A stretch of DNA of 64,000 nucleotides from JAHEKD01 sp965204695. GTDB lineage: Bacteria > Pseudomonadota > Gammaproteobacteria > Arenicellales > JAHEKD01. Positions within the stretch are counted from its first letter, which is position 1. Every line of letters begins with the position of its first letter. The stretch covers positions 2,170,001 to 2,234,000 of the forward strand of contig OZ242007.1 of assembly GCA_965204695.1 (NCBI GenBank), read 5' to 3'. A model generated the notes under the pieces. It saw only the letters and a list, made by a program, of their open reading frames with translations. It ran no database searches and was not told where the DNA came from. Both the position numbers and the translations under genes were made by a program. This document shows positions 26,559-35,939 of this stretch, one piece after another.

Positions 26559-27260
26559 ATGAAAAAAATAATATGCTTAATATGTGTTTTGACTTTTTGG
26601 GGTTGTTCAACAGAACCCAAATCTATTGCCCCAGATCTTGATGATTACTTAAGTCTAGATAACTTATTTTGTATAGGTTTTTTGGAAGGCAATTTACACA
26701 AGACATATAAAAAGACGGGTAGCTTCCCGCCAAATCTAGATGAATATCAAGCGGATATGTATAAACTAAAACCAAACTGTATGCCGGAAAATCAGATTCG
26801 CTATCAATTAGTCAATAATAAGACATATCTATTACGATATACGAGGGAAGATGCTCAATTTGATGATAGTGATTATTATTTTTATCCTAACTACGAAAGA
26901 ACAGGTAAATTAGGTTATCCAGAACGAAAACAAGAACACAAAGATGAAGGTCATGATGCACATATTGACTACTGTACAGGTTTTATAGGTGGGGGCATTG
27001 AGCAATATTGGAAGATTTTTGGCTACTATCCAAATAGTATTCATGAACTCAATCATCCATATATGGATGAGATATATTCTGATTGTATTCCTAAGAAAAA
27101 AATATTATATGTCCGAGAAAGTCCTCAAACTTATAGCTTGCAATTGCCAGGATATGATGGAGAGTTAGATACGTATGACGATTACTTTATTAGACCAACT
27201 TATGGTAAAGATAAACTTTATATCAGGCTTGGTAACAAAATCAAAGACAATCAAGGTTAA
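26559..27260 (+). CDS. Lipoprotein with two homologous halves
   Basis: 233 residues. The N terminus MKKIICLICVLTFWGCSTEP carries a lipobox-like FWGC, so lipid attachment at Cys16 is likely. The mature part is an internal duplication: half one (about 34-112) and half two (about 130-220) share the order Cys-x-Gly-Phe, then Gly, Tyr, Gly, Pro, a Cys-x-Pro, and a final D-D-Y/S-D-Y-Y/F segment ending in Pro-x-Tyr. I know no family for it. It is AT-rich and lies between a toxin-antitoxin pair and an IS256 element, which suggests acquired DNA. Confidence 0.7.
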   Translation: MKKIICLICVLTFWGCSTEPKSIAPDLDDYLSLDNLFCIGFLEGNLHKTYKKTGSFPPNLDEYQADMYKLKPNCMPENQIRYQLVNNKTYLLRYTREDAQFDDSDYYFYPNYERTGKLGYPERKQEHKDEGHDAHIDYCTGFIGGGIEQYWKIFGYYPNSIHELNHPYMDEIYSDCIPKKKILYVRESPQTYSLQLPGYDGELDTYDDYFIRPTYGKDKLYIRLGNKIKDNQG

Positions 27261-27304
27261 AGGGATTGCTTGAATAAATCTCATCCAGAGACTATAAATT
27301 AGAT

Positions 27305-28583
27305 TGTGTATTTGCTTATTATTAATTGATTAAGTTAAGGTAAGCAAACAATGAACAAAGATGAACTTGAAGCCTTTGCGCGTGAGGCAGCCAAAGGTAT
27401 TAAAACTCAGAAAGATCTGGCTGAATTTTCAAAGATACTCACCAAAGTGACGGTTGAAGCGGCATTAGGTGCAGAACTGGATGATCATTTGGGTTATGCC
27501 AAACATGATTCCAGCACGACAGGCAATACCCGCAATGGATATACCTCCAAGCGTTTAAAAACTGAAGACGGTGAATTTATCCTGGACACACCGAGAGATC
27601 GGTCAGGCGAATTTGAACCGCAATTAATCAAGAAACATCAAACTCGCTTCACGTCGATGGACGACAAGATACTGAGTTTGTATGCCAAAGGCATGACGAC
27701 GCGTGAAATTGTCGCCACCTTCAAGGAGATGTACGATGCGGATGTGTCAGCTTCACTGATTTCGAAAGTGACTGATGCGGTGATTGAGCAGGTTGTTGAT
27801 TGGCAATCGCGGCCCTTGGATAGTATTTATCCAATCGTTTACCTGGACTGTATCGTGGTCAAGATTCGCCAGGATCGCAAGGTCATCAACAAATCGATTT
27901 ATTTGGCCTTAGGCGTGAATATGGAGGGTCACAAGGAATTATTAGGTTTGTGGCTGGGTGAAAACGAAGGTGCTAAGTTCTGGCTGGGTGTACTGACTGA
28001 GTTACAGAACCGCGGCATCAACGATATTCTGATTGCCTGTGTGGACGGATTGAAGGGATTTGCTGATGCGATCAATACCGTGTATCCCCATACTCAGATT
28101 CAGCTGTGTATTGTCCATATGGTACGAAACTCGATTAAGTATGTGCCCTGGAAAGATTACAAGCCGGTGACGGCTGATTTAAAACGGATTTATCAGGCCA
28201 GTACCGAGGAGCAAGCTTTGCTTGCACTGGATCAATTCAGTGAGCGTTGGGATGGCAAGTATCCTCAAATCAGTAAATCCTGGCGTACCCATTGGCCGAA
28301 TCTCAATACGTTATTCAATTATCCGGATGATATTCGCAAGGCCATTTACACGACCAACGCCATCGAATCGTTGAACAGTGTGATTCGTAAAGCGATCAAA
28401 AAACGCAAATTATTTCCCACTGATGAATCGGCAAAAAAAGTGGTTTATCTGGCGATTATGGATTCGTCTAAAAAATGGACGATGCCGATCCGTAACTGGA
28501 AATCGGCATTGAATCGTTTTATGATTGAATTTGAAGATCGGTTATCCGATTTTCAATGATCATAAACCCGTGGCAAATACACA
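27305..28583 (+). mobile_element. IS256-family insertion sequence
   Basis: One complete transposase gene is flanked by inverted TGTGTATTTGC (27305-27315) and GCAAATACACA (28573-28583), giving 1279 bp, close to the usual IS256 size. Only these 11 bp of each end match perfectly and no clear 8-9 bp target duplication was seen, so the exact boundaries are tentative. Confidence 0.75.
27351..28559 (+). CDS. IS256 family (mutator-type) transposase
   Basis: 402 residues, the normal full length. Family signatures are RNGYTSKRLKTEDGEF near the N terminus, the first catalytic Asp in YPIVYLDCIVVKIRQD, the second in ACVDGLKGFADAI, the C/H block QLCIVHMVRNSIKYV, and the final Glu in TTNAIESLNSVIRK. All appear intact, so transposition competence is likely. 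TAAGGTAAGC upstream contains a weak ribosome site. Confidence 0.95.
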   Translation: MNKDELEAFAREAAKGIKTQKDLAEFSKILTKVTVEAALGAELDDHLGYAKHDSSTTGNTRNGYTSKRLKTEDGEFILDTPRDRSGEFEPQLIKKHQTRFTSMDDKILSLYAKGMTTREIVATFKEMYDADVSASLISKVTDAVIEQVVDWQSRPLDSIYPIVYLDCIVVKIRQDRKVINKSIYLALGVNMEGHKELLGLWLGENEGAKFWLGVLTELQNRGINDILIACVDGLKGFADAINTVYPHTQIQLCIVHMVRNSIKYVPWKDYKPVTADLKRIYQASTEEQALLALDQFSERWDGKYPQISKSWRTHWPNLNTLFNYPDDIRKAIYTTNAIESLNSVIRKAIKKRKLFPTDESAKKVVYLAIMDSSKKWTMPIRNWKSALNRFMIEFEDRLSDFQ

Positions 28584-28892
28584 GAATTATTTACAGGGTC
28601 CTCATCCACATACTGAACACAAAATAACCCTAATATCTTTCAGAAGTCAGTGCATGCTTGATTTAACGTAAATTTTGAGACGTTATCTACAAACCAGTCT
28701 CTGATAATGTAACTGTACACACCTTTAGCTAGTAAGGTATTAACCATAACCATGCGTTCCATGCTCATCAATTCATTAATTGATCTTCTTGAAACTGTGC
28801 GTAACTAAAGAGTCAGTTTAAATGCTTGCTTAAATCGTGCCACTAAGCTAAAGAGTGGTTTGTAATAACAAATCTTCTATTAGCGGGTTCAC
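28584..28892. other. Intergenic region after the IS256 element
   Basis: About 309 bp without a recognisable gene. It holds a small stem (CCACT with AGTGG near 28840-28857) and a 42-codon open frame on the minus strand (28768-28640) with no recognisable similarity. Nothing else stands out. The promoter of the EamA gene is presumably in its right half. Confidence 0.4.
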
Positions 28893-29783
28893 TTGTCATC
28901 TTCTAGTTTTGGCAAAGCGGTTTTTTTAATTATCCTGGCGATCTTTCTGTTTGATGTACAGGGGGCAATTATCAAATATTTGGGTGATCGCTATCCAGTG
29001 CAACAATTAGCCATGTACAGAAATTTGTTTGGTTTGTTGCCCAGTTTTTTGGTGTTGTACTTATCTTCTGATTGGCATCAAAAAGGAAGGCCATTGATCA
29101 TAGAACAATGGCGACTGGGATTATCAAGAGGCCTTTTCATCGCTACAGCTCAATTGTGTCTATATTATTCGCTGACAATTATGGAGTTTGCTACAGCCTC
29201 TACATTGGCTTTCGCTGGGCCATTGTTTATTACTACTTTGTCCGTACCTTTGCTTAAACACAAAGTAGGAGCATTGCGCTGGTTAGCCGTTGCAATTGGA
29301 TTCGGTGGTGTTTTGTTGATTATCAGGCCCGGCAGCGATATCTTTAAATTAACTTCATTACTGCCAATAGGCGCGGCATTCTTTTACGCATTATCCAGTG
29401 TATGTGTACGTTTTTTTCAAAAACAGGTGCCAACAGCGACTATTAATCTTTATTCAAGCTTTGGCGCTTTATTAGGGTCCACAATTTTGTTGTTAACAAC
29501 GGCTGATTATGTTGATGTCGATCCGACCAGTTGGTTTTGGTTAATTGCGATGGGTATGGTGGGCGGTTTTGCTGTGTTGTCGATGATATCAGCGTATCGA
29601 CTTACTCAACCGAGCAACTTATCGCCGTTTGAATATTTTGGTATCCCATTCTCCTACATGATTGGCTGGATCATATTTAATGAAACACCATTTGAACAAT
29701 TATTCCCAGGTGTGGTATTAATCGTGGCCGGGGGACTATTGATCGTTTGGCGCGAGCGAAAAACCAAAAATCTAAACCCGTAA
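28893..29783 (+). CDS. EamA family (DMT) transporter
   Basis: 296 residues with ten hydrophobic segments in two five-helix EamA repeats; GALRWLAVAIGFGGVLLIIRPG closes the first repeat and FPGVVLIVAGGLLIVWRE the second. The family exports small metabolites such as amino acids or nucleobases through the inner membrane. The best start is a TTG at 28893. It is a single-gene unit, and the substrate cannot be predicted. Confidence 0.88.
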   Translation: MSSSSFGKAVFLIILAIFLFDVQGAIIKYLGDRYPVQQLAMYRNLFGLLPSFLVLYLSSDWHQKGRPLIIEQWRLGLSRGLFIATAQLCLYYSLTIMEFATASTLAFAGPLFITTLSVPLLKHKVGALRWLAVAIGFGGVLLIIRPGSDIFKLTSLLPIGAAFFYALSSVCVRFFQKQVPTATINLYSSFGALLGSTILLLTTADYVDVDPTSWFWLIAMGMVGGFAVLSMISAYRLTQPSNLSPFEYFGIPFSYMIGWIIFNETPFEQLFPGVVLIVAGGLLIVWRERKTKNLNP

Positions 29784-29878
29784 TTGTTTTAAATCCAAAA
29801 GTACAGTAAATCTTTCACACTTTTTTTTAACTCTGTCATGCTAATATCATGCCACACAAATTGGATAAAGGATCAAAA

Positions 29879-30301
29879 ATGAACAGGATGGTGATGACAG
29901 TTTTGGCGGTTGCAGCAACAATTAATATTTCTTATGCAGCAGAATCTTTGCCGATTAAACCGGGTTTATGGGAAGTGACGGGAACAACCTCTAGTTCATT
30001 GTTTGGTACACGATCACATACGAATCAAGAATGCATGAAAGAATTCAAATTTGATCCCAAGGAAATGATGGAAGGCATGCCCAAGGATGCTTGTGAAGTA
30101 AACACCAATCTATCAGGTAACACCATGACTTACGATATGAGTTGTGATCTGGGTGGTGAAAAAATGACAGGCAGTGGCAAGTTTACAGTGAGTAGCGATG
30201 GCAATAGCGGCGAAGGTGAAATGGTAATGAAGAGCCAGGTGCAAGGCCAGAGTATAGAAATGACCATGACATCACAAGGCAAGCGCATTGGGGATTGCTA
30301 G
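29879..30301 (+). CDS. DUF3617 family periplasmic protein
   Basis: 140 residues from ATG 29879, chosen because AAAGGA lies just upstream and a clean signal peptide follows (MNRMVMTVLAVAATINISYA). An in-frame ATG at 29849 would only add ten polar residues. The mature part shows the family opening LPIKPGLWEVTGTTSS and two Cys likely to form a disulfide (QECMKEF, DACEVN). DUF3617 proteins are exported beta-rich proteins of unknown role. Confidence 0.8.
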   Translation: MNRMVMTVLAVAATINISYAAESLPIKPGLWEVTGTTSSSLFGTRSHTNQECMKEFKFDPKEMMEGMPKDACEVNTNLSGNTMTYDMSCDLGGEKMTGSGKFTVSSDGNSGEGEMVMKSQVQGQSIEMTMTSQGKRIGDC

Positions 30302-30393
30302 ATTCTTTAAAAAATCACCGCTTTGATTCAATAACAACGCGTATAATTGGCGATCCATCAGTAATATAGTTCTCAAACTCTGCCAGACCATCA

Positions 30394-32346
30394 TTGATCG
30401 CCGAACTCGGAAACTTTAGCCTATCTTTGGCTTTATGCATGGCAATATTGTTGTCGCTAATGCCTTTATTAGGTGCCGCAACAGGAATTAGCCGCTGGAT
30501 GCAGTTGGCTCGCCCTTTGGCATTTGCACAGTTTTTGTTTATCGTTTTTTCCTACGGCTGTCTAACTTATAGCTTCATCATTCATGACTTTTCTGTGGCT
30601 TATGTAGCCCAAAATTCGAATACCTCTCTGCCTTTTGTGTATTTAATTAGCGGGGTCTGGGGTGCACACGAAGGTTCCTTATTATTGTGGATCCTAATTT
30701 TGGCCGGATGGACGGCGGCAGTGGCTAAATTCAGCCGTGATATACCACTTCAAATGCTTAGTCGAATCCTTGCAGTGATGGGGATGGTCAGCGTTGGTTT
30801 TATATTATTTACCTTATTCACCTCCAATCCTTTCAATCGATTGTTTCCCGCGCCACTTGAGGGTCGTGATTTAAATCCATTATTACAAGATCCAGGACTC
30901 ATTATTCATCCGCCCATGCTGTATATGGGTTATGTCGGTTTTTCGGTTGCCTTTGCCTTTGCGATTGCTGCTTTGTTGAGTGGAAAAGCCGATGCGGCCT
31001 GGGCACGCTGGTCACGACCCTGGACAAATATAGCCTGGATGTTTCTGACTATTGGAATTGTTTTAGGCAGTTGGTGGGCTTATTACGAATTAGGCTGGGG
31101 TGGCTGGTGGTTCTGGGATCCCGTTGAAAATGCCTCTTTTATGCCCTGGCTGGTGGGAACGGCATTAATTCATTCATTGGCGGCCACTGAAAAACGTGGA
31201 ACATTGAAGGCCTGGACCTTATTACTTGCCATAGCTGCCTTTTCATTGTCATTGCTGGGAACATTTTTAGTGCGTTCAGGTGTGTTAACTTCTGTACATG
31301 CGTTTGCAACCGATCCGACCCGCGGTGTTTTTATCCTTATTTTATTAGTCATTACGATTGGCGGTTCATTAACACTTTATGCCTTTAGAGCCAGTCAAAT
31401 ACAAAGTGCGGCCCGGTTTGGCTTTGTTTCACGCGAATCAGGCTTGCTGTTCAACAATGTTTTACTCTTTGTGGCTGCCTTGAGTGTCTTGTTGGGCACA
31501 CTTTATCCTTTATTTATTGATGCGTTAGGTTTAGGAAAAATTTCAGTTGGTCCACCTTATTTCAATACTATTTTTATTCCACTAATGTTGCCATTGCTGT
31601 TGCTTTGCGGTGTGGCTGTTTACCTTAGATGGAAATCAGATCATGTCAGCCGCTTAACCAAGGTCATTGTTGCTTTGATGATGGGTTCGATCATTTCAGC
31701 CATTATTGTCAGCTTTATTTATTTCGCTGAATTTAAATGGCAGGCATTGCTGGGATTGGCAGTGGGGTGCTGGGCGATTTATGGCGCATTATCAGAATGG
31801 ACCAGGCGCTGGTTCAAGCGCGAAAATAAACTAAGCGCACTAAAGCGTATTCCAGCGGCGATTAACGGTATGACAGTCGCTCATATAGGGCTTGGTGTAT
31901 GTGCGATTGGTATCGCCTTGGTTTCACTTTACAGCGTGGAAAAAGATGTGCGCCTTGCCAGCGGTGAAAGTGAGAATATCGGCCCTTATGTTTTTACCTT
32001 TAACGGTATAAATGAAGTTCAAGGACCGAATTACACAGCGATCCGGGGCTCGGTGGATGTCAGCCGAGATGAGCAGCTACAGGCCACTTTGACACCCGAA
32101 AAACGTTTTTATCCGATTCAAGCCAACCCCATGACCGAAGCAGCCATCGATCCGGGGCTGACACGTGATTTATATGTGGCGCTGGGTGATCAGCTGGATG
32201 AACACAATTGGGCTTTAAGACTTTATTACAAACCTTTTGTGCGCTGGATTTGGCTGGGCGGTTTGCTAATGGCACTGGGGGGATTAATCGCAGTCTGCGA
32301 TAAGCGTTATCGAAGTCAGACGCGGCTCACCGAGGTACGCGCATGA
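30394..32346 (+). CDS. ccmF: Cytochrome c heme lyase subunit CcmF
   Basis: 650 residues, typical CcmF length, with about 15 membrane helices. The heme-handling WWD motif is visible as WGGWWFWDPVENASFMPWL, and the opening IAELGNFSLSLALC matches the family start, supporting the TTG at 30394. CcmF reduces and transfers heme to apocytochromes c in the periplasm. It overlaps ccmG by 4 bp and begins a ccmFGHI operon. ccmABCDE are not next to it, so the system is split in this genome. Confidence 0.95.
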   Translation: MIAELGNFSLSLALCMAILLSLMPLLGAATGISRWMQLARPLAFAQFLFIVFSYGCLTYSFIIHDFSVAYVAQNSNTSLPFVYLISGVWGAHEGSLLLWILILAGWTAAVAKFSRDIPLQMLSRILAVMGMVSVGFILFTLFTSNPFNRLFPAPLEGRDLNPLLQDPGLIIHPPMLYMGYVGFSVAFAFAIAALLSGKADAAWARWSRPWTNIAWMFLTIGIVLGSWWAYYELGWGGWWFWDPVENASFMPWLVGTALIHSLAATEKRGTLKAWTLLLAIAAFSLSLLGTFLVRSGVLTSVHAFATDPTRGVFILILLVITIGGSLTLYAFRASQIQSAARFGFVSRESGLLFNNVLLFVAALSVLLGTLYPLFIDALGLGKISVGPPYFNTIFIPLMLPLLLLCGVAVYLRWKSDHVSRLTKVIVALMMGSIISAIIVSFIYFAEFKWQALLGLAVGCWAIYGALSEWTRRWFKRENKLSALKRIPAAINGMTVAHIGLGVCAIGIALVSLYSVEKDVRLASGESENIGPYVFTFNGINEVQGPNYTAIRGSVDVSRDEQLQATLTPEKRFYPIQANPMTEAAIDPGLTRDLYVALGDQLDEHNWALRLYYKPFVRWIWLGGLLMALGGLIAVCDKRYRSQTRLTEVRA

Positions 32347-32873
32347 AACTAATCAAATTTGGTTTGCCCTTGCTGGCCTTTGTTATCGTCGCCGCATTTT
32401 TAGCCTTGGGTTTAAAAAACGATCCGCGACTGGTGCCCTCGCCATTAATCGATAAACCGGCTCCTAGCTTTTCTTTGCCCACACTTGAAAATGAGCAACA
32501 ACAAATTTCCAACAATGACTTGGTAGGAAAAGTTTGGTTTTTAAATGTGTGGGCATCATGGTGTGCCGCCTGCAAAGTCGAACATCCTGTATTACTGCAA
32601 ATGGCAAATCAAGGTGCTCTACTAGTGGGATTAAATTACAAAGACACTGATACCGAAGCCAAAACCTGGCTCAAATCCTATCAGAATCCTTATCAGCAAG
32701 TCATCGTTGATGCAGATGGCCGGGTAGGGATTGATTTTGGGGTTTACGGCGTGCCGGAAACATTTTTGATTGATCAAAATGGACGTATTCGTTACAAGCA
32801 TATTGGGCCGGTTGACGCTGATGATGCACAAACACTGTGGTCATTATATAAACAGCTGCAAACCTCATCATGA
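32343..32873 (+). CDS. ccmG: Thiol:disulfide interchange protein CcmG/DsbE
   Basis: 176 residues. One N-terminal membrane anchor (about 5-23) is followed by a periplasmic thioredoxin fold with the active site WASWCAACKVEHP and the cis-Pro loop GVYGVPETFLID. It keeps apocytochrome c haem-binding cysteines reduced. It overlaps ccmF and ccmH by 4 bp each, indicating tight translational coupling. Confidence 0.95.
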   Translation: MKLIKFGLPLLAFVIVAAFLALGLKNDPRLVPSPLIDKPAPSFSLPTLENEQQQISNNDLVGKVWFLNVWASWCAACKVEHPVLLQMANQGALLVGLNYKDTDTEAKTWLKSYQNPYQQVIVDADGRVGIDFGVYGVPETFLIDQNGRIRYKHIGPVDADDAQTLWSLYKQLQTSS

Positions 32874-33319
32874 AAAAACTAATTGTCATCATTCTTTGCG
32901 GATTTAGTTTTGCCTATGCAGCGATTAATCCGGTCGAGTTTGAAACTCAGGAGCAAACCGAGCGCTATCAAAAATTAATTGCCGAACTGCGCTGTCTGGT
33001 TTGTCAAAATCAAAATTTGGCAGACTCAAATGCTGATCTGGCTGTGGACTTAAAGAATATTGTCATTGAGAAAATCCAGGCCGGTGAATCAGATCAGCAG
33101 ATTCTTGATTTCATGACCGCTAGATATGGTGATTTCGTTTTATACAAACCGCCTCTTAAATCTAGTACCTGGCTGTTGTGGCTGGGGCCAAGTGCTTTTC
33201 TTATTATTGGACTGGTTATTCTAGTGGTGTATGTAAGAAGAAGTAAAAATTCATCTTCTAACTTGCAACCTACACCCCAGCAGCGCGAGCAGATTCGTAA
33301 AATGCTGGATAACGAATAG
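32870..33319 (+). CDS. ccmH: Cytochrome c-type biogenesis protein CcmH (CcmL type)
   Basis: 149 residues with a signal peptide, the redox motif LRCLVCQNQNLADSNA (Cys-x-x-Cys), and a C-terminal membrane helix (about 103-122). It works with CcmG and CcmF in reducing apocytochrome thiols. It lacks the TPR domain of the fused E. coli CcmH, which here is the separate ccmI gene 9 bp downstream. Confidence 0.93.
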   Translation: MKKLIVIILCGFSFAYAAINPVEFETQEQTERYQKLIAELRCLVCQNQNLADSNADLAVDLKNIVIEKIQAGESDQQILDFMTARYGDFVLYKPPLKSSTWLLWLGPSAFLIIGLVILVVYVRRSKNSSSNLQPTPQQREQIRKMLDNE

Positions 33320-33328
33320 CGCCGTATT

Positions 33329-34528
33329 ATGTTTATTGTTTTTGCTTTATTTCTAGTTGCTATTGCCTTGCTTTTTATCATCCCACCACTTAGAGGCAAC
33401 GAGCAAAAGAAATCAGATCAACACAAACAGGCGAATCTGGAAATTACCCGGCAGCGTTTGCATGATCTGGAAAAAGAAGCGGAGAATGATTTAATCGCCA
33501 GCGATCAGATCGGTGCAATCCGCGGCGAAGCTGAGACAACTTTATTATTGGAAACACCGAATCAAGAACAAACGCAATCAACTCGCAACCCCAAATTTAA
33601 TAAGTTGTGGACCACATTGATCGTTATTTTTGTTCCAGTGTGTGCCTTTTTTATTTATTTATCTGTGGGGGCTCCCACCGCTTTATTGGATGCTTCAGAG
33701 CAACCCATACAACAGCCGGGTCAACAACTTGAGCAACTGGTTGCCCAGTTAGAACAGCGCTTACAAGATAATCCCGATGACGCACAAGGTTGGTTGGTGT
33801 TGGCACAGACCAGCATGATGATGCAGCGCTATGATGAAAGCGTCAAAGCTATGGAAAATCTTTATCGATTAAAAGGCGATGAGCCAGATGTGTTATCTCG
33901 GTATGCCGATGCCTTAACCATGGCAAACCAGGGTCGTTTTACTGATAAAGCACGCGAGTTGATTAAAAAGTCGTTATCGTTGAACCCCAACCATGTGCAT
34001 ACACTTTGGCTGGCTGGGGTACAAGCTTATCAAGCTGAACAATTTGATAAGGCAATTGAGTTTTTTCAAAACGCCAAGGTCAATACGGACGATGCTGATA
34101 ATATTGCGCAGATTGATGACTTGATCAGTGCGGCCCAAGCACGAATTAATAATGAAACTCTAAATCAACCACACAGTTCTGGTGTTGAAATAATAGTCAA
34201 CGTCGATATCGAACAATCGCTAGAAAATAAAATCGATCCTAATGATAGTTTGTTTGTATTTGCTAAAGCCGCACAAGGGCCGCCTATGCCGTTAGCAGTT
34301 AGTAAACATATGGCTGCGGAATTACCATTAAATGTTACTTTATCTGATGTAATGGCGATGATGAGCGAATTGAAATTATCAAGTTTTGAGCAAGTGATTA
34401 TTTCTGCCAGAGTTTCAAAGTCAGGACAACCAAGCGCACAGGCTGGGGATTTACAAGGTGAGTCTGATGTTGTTAATCCCCAAAAGATTGAGCAAGTTAA
34501 TATAATGATTGATCAAATCATTCAATAA
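33329..34528 (+). CDS. ccmI: Cytochrome c biogenesis protein CcmI (TPR)
   Basis: 399 residues: an N-terminal membrane helix, a charged coil (about 28-75), a second helix (about 93-112), then TPR units (about 140-270, including DNPDDAQGWLVLAQTSMMMQ and NPNHVHTLWLAGVQAYQAE) and a beta-rich C-terminal domain. CcmI captures apocytochrome C termini for the CcmFH complex. It is the last gene of the ccmFGHI operon. Confidence 0.92.
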   Translation: MFIVFALFLVAIALLFIIPPLRGNEQKKSDQHKQANLEITRQRLHDLEKEAENDLIASDQIGAIRGEAETTLLLETPNQEQTQSTRNPKFNKLWTTLIVIFVPVCAFFIYLSVGAPTALLDASEQPIQQPGQQLEQLVAQLEQRLQDNPDDAQGWLVLAQTSMMMQRYDESVKAMENLYRLKGDEPDVLSRYADALTMANQGRFTDKARELIKKSLSLNPNHVHTLWLAGVQAYQAEQFDKAIEFFQNAKVNTDDADNIAQIDDLISAAQARINNETLNQPHSSGVEIIVNVDIEQSLENKIDPNDSLFVFAKAAQGPPMPLAVSKHMAAELPLNVTLSDVMAMMSELKLSSFEQVIISARVSKSGQPSAQAGDLQGESDVVNPQKIEQVNIMIDQIIQ

Positions 34529-34546
34529 CAAACGGAAAATCAGTAA

Positions 34547-35293
34547 GTGTTTGGCATAGACGGTTGGGTAATATTCCTGGCAGTGATGCTGATTGCCGGG
34601 ACAGTGAAAGGTGTAGCTGGTCTTGGTTTACCAACGGTCTCCGTATCTTTGATGGTTTTTTTCTTTGATGCACATACTGCATTGGGATTAATTGTTTTGC
34701 CGCTTCTGTTTAGCAACATGCTGCAAGCCTGGCAATCCGGGCAACCCAAATGGGTATTATCAAATTTTTGGTCATTTTTTATTGTCATCGTCATATCAAT
34801 TTTCATCGCTTCAAGTTTCGCAAATCGAGTCAATGAAAGAATCATATATTTCTTAATCGCTATTGGTATTTGCCTATTTTTAATTTCTCAGAAAAAGCTT
34901 CCTAGGCTTAATCTTGAGAATAGATACCATAATTTTTATGCAGGATTAACAGGATTGTTCGCAGGAATTTTAGGAGGCTTGACCACTGCCTGGGGCCCGC
35001 CAACAGTGATTTATTTACGAATCCTCGGTTTGGAAAAAGAACAGTTTGTCCGTACCACGGGCTGGATATTTTTGATTGGAGGTATTCCGCTCACCTTAGG
35101 CTACTGGTTTGGCGGAATTCTGACGACGCAGCTTATTCCACTTGGCTTGCTTGGTAGTGTTTTTGCCATGCTTGGTGTTGTTATCGGTAAACAATTTCGC
35201 TCGAAAATTTCTGAGCAAAAATTCGTTTTAATTGTCGATGTGGTTTTAGCATTAATGGCATTGAATCTATTTAGGAAAGCTCTCGGGTATTAG
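34547..35293 (+). CDS. TSUP (TauE/SafE) family membrane transporter
   Basis: 248 residues with about eight hydrophobic segments. GTVKGVAGLGLPTVSVSL near the start and GLFAGILGGLTTAWGPPTVIYL in the middle are the paired TSUP signatures. Relatives move sulfite, sulfoacetate or other organosulfur anions across the inner membrane. The start is GTG 34547, 18 bp after ccmI. The 3' end overlaps the convergent DMT gene by 4 bp. Confidence 0.88.
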   Translation: MFGIDGWVIFLAVMLIAGTVKGVAGLGLPTVSVSLMVFFFDAHTALGLIVLPLLFSNMLQAWQSGQPKWVLSNFWSFFIVIVISIFIASSFANRVNERIIYFLIAIGICLFLISQKKLPRLNLENRYHNFYAGLTGLFAGILGGLTTAWGPPTVIYLRILGLEKEQFVRTTGWIFLIGGIPLTLGYWFGGILTTQLIPLGLLGSVFAMLGVVIGKQFRSKISEQKFVLIVDVVLALMALNLFRKALGY

Positions 35294-35730
35294 CTCACAG
35301 AAACGACGGCACCTAAAAATAACAAGGTTGCTCCGACAATTTTTTTGATAGTAATCGGATCTTTGGGCGATTCTAAAATACCAAGATGGCTGATAATCAT
35401 AGCCATGACGAGCTGTCCTGCTAGCGAAAGAATTAATAGTTTTCTTGGGCCAAGAATCGGAATCAAAAAAGTGATCGCCAAAACAATGAAAGCACTAATA
35501 AACCCTGTTAGATATAACCAAGCAGGAACGTTTTTGATGTTGCTAATAGTTCGGAAATCACCGATTACTGAAAACACAACTATTGAAGTTACCAAGGCAA
35601 CAAAATAAAAAGTGATATTGGCTGTTAAGGGCGAGCCTAAATGCCTTGAGACGGAGCTGTTCATCGGCAGATATATTGCAGAAATAATACCGATTAAAAC
35701 GGCCAGAAAAATAAAGATTCCACTTTGCAT
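35290..35730 (-). CDS. DMT family small transporter (DUF606/YdcZ)
   Basis: 146 residues, five hydrophobic segments, half the size of EamA proteins as usual for DUF606. Conserved features are LPMNSSVSRHLGSP at the end of helix one and GQLVMAMIISHLG later. It should work as a dimer exporting small molecules. The structured repeat copy 2 begins 51 bp upstream of its start and so lies in or near its promoter. Confidence 0.85.
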   Translation of the reverse strand: MQSGIFIFLAVLIGIISAIYLPMNSSVSRHLGSPLTANITFYFVALVTSIVVFSVIGDFRTISNIKNVPAWLYLTGFISAFIVLAITFLIPILGPRKLLILSLAGQLVMAMIISHLGILESPKDPITIKKIVGATLLFLGAVVSVS

Positions 35731-35780
35731 GATTGTTGTCCTGTCATTTCAAAAGAGGTATTATTGATGTTGTAACATAT

Positions 35781-35939
35781 TTATTAGCGTTCGCGTAAGC
35801 GACATCCTACCACGGGCAAGCCCGTGGTAGGATGAGTGTATATAGATTGAACATCGCTATTTTATAAGGCGCGATGTTCATCGGATCAGCCCGAAAGTGT
35901 TGTTACGTAAGAACCCCGGGGTTACCGGGGGAATCTATT
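35781..35939 (+). repeat. Structured intergenic repeat, copy 2
   Basis: 159 bp with the same ends as copy 1: TTATTAGCGTTCGCGTAAGC on the left and GGGGGAATCTATT on the right. Hairpins are CCACGGGC with GCCCGTGG near 35810-35828, AACATCGC with GCGATGTT near 35850-35880, and CCCCGG with CCGGGG near 35914-35930. It lacks the segment between the first hairpin and ATGAGTGTATATAG that copies 1 and 3 carry. Its right end codes the last dozen residues of the VOC gene. Confidence 0.8.

Noticed and set aside
28640..28768. 42-codon minus-strand open frame in the intergenic region after IS256
   Set aside because: No ribosome site, no recognisable similarity and length within chance for AT-rich DNA.
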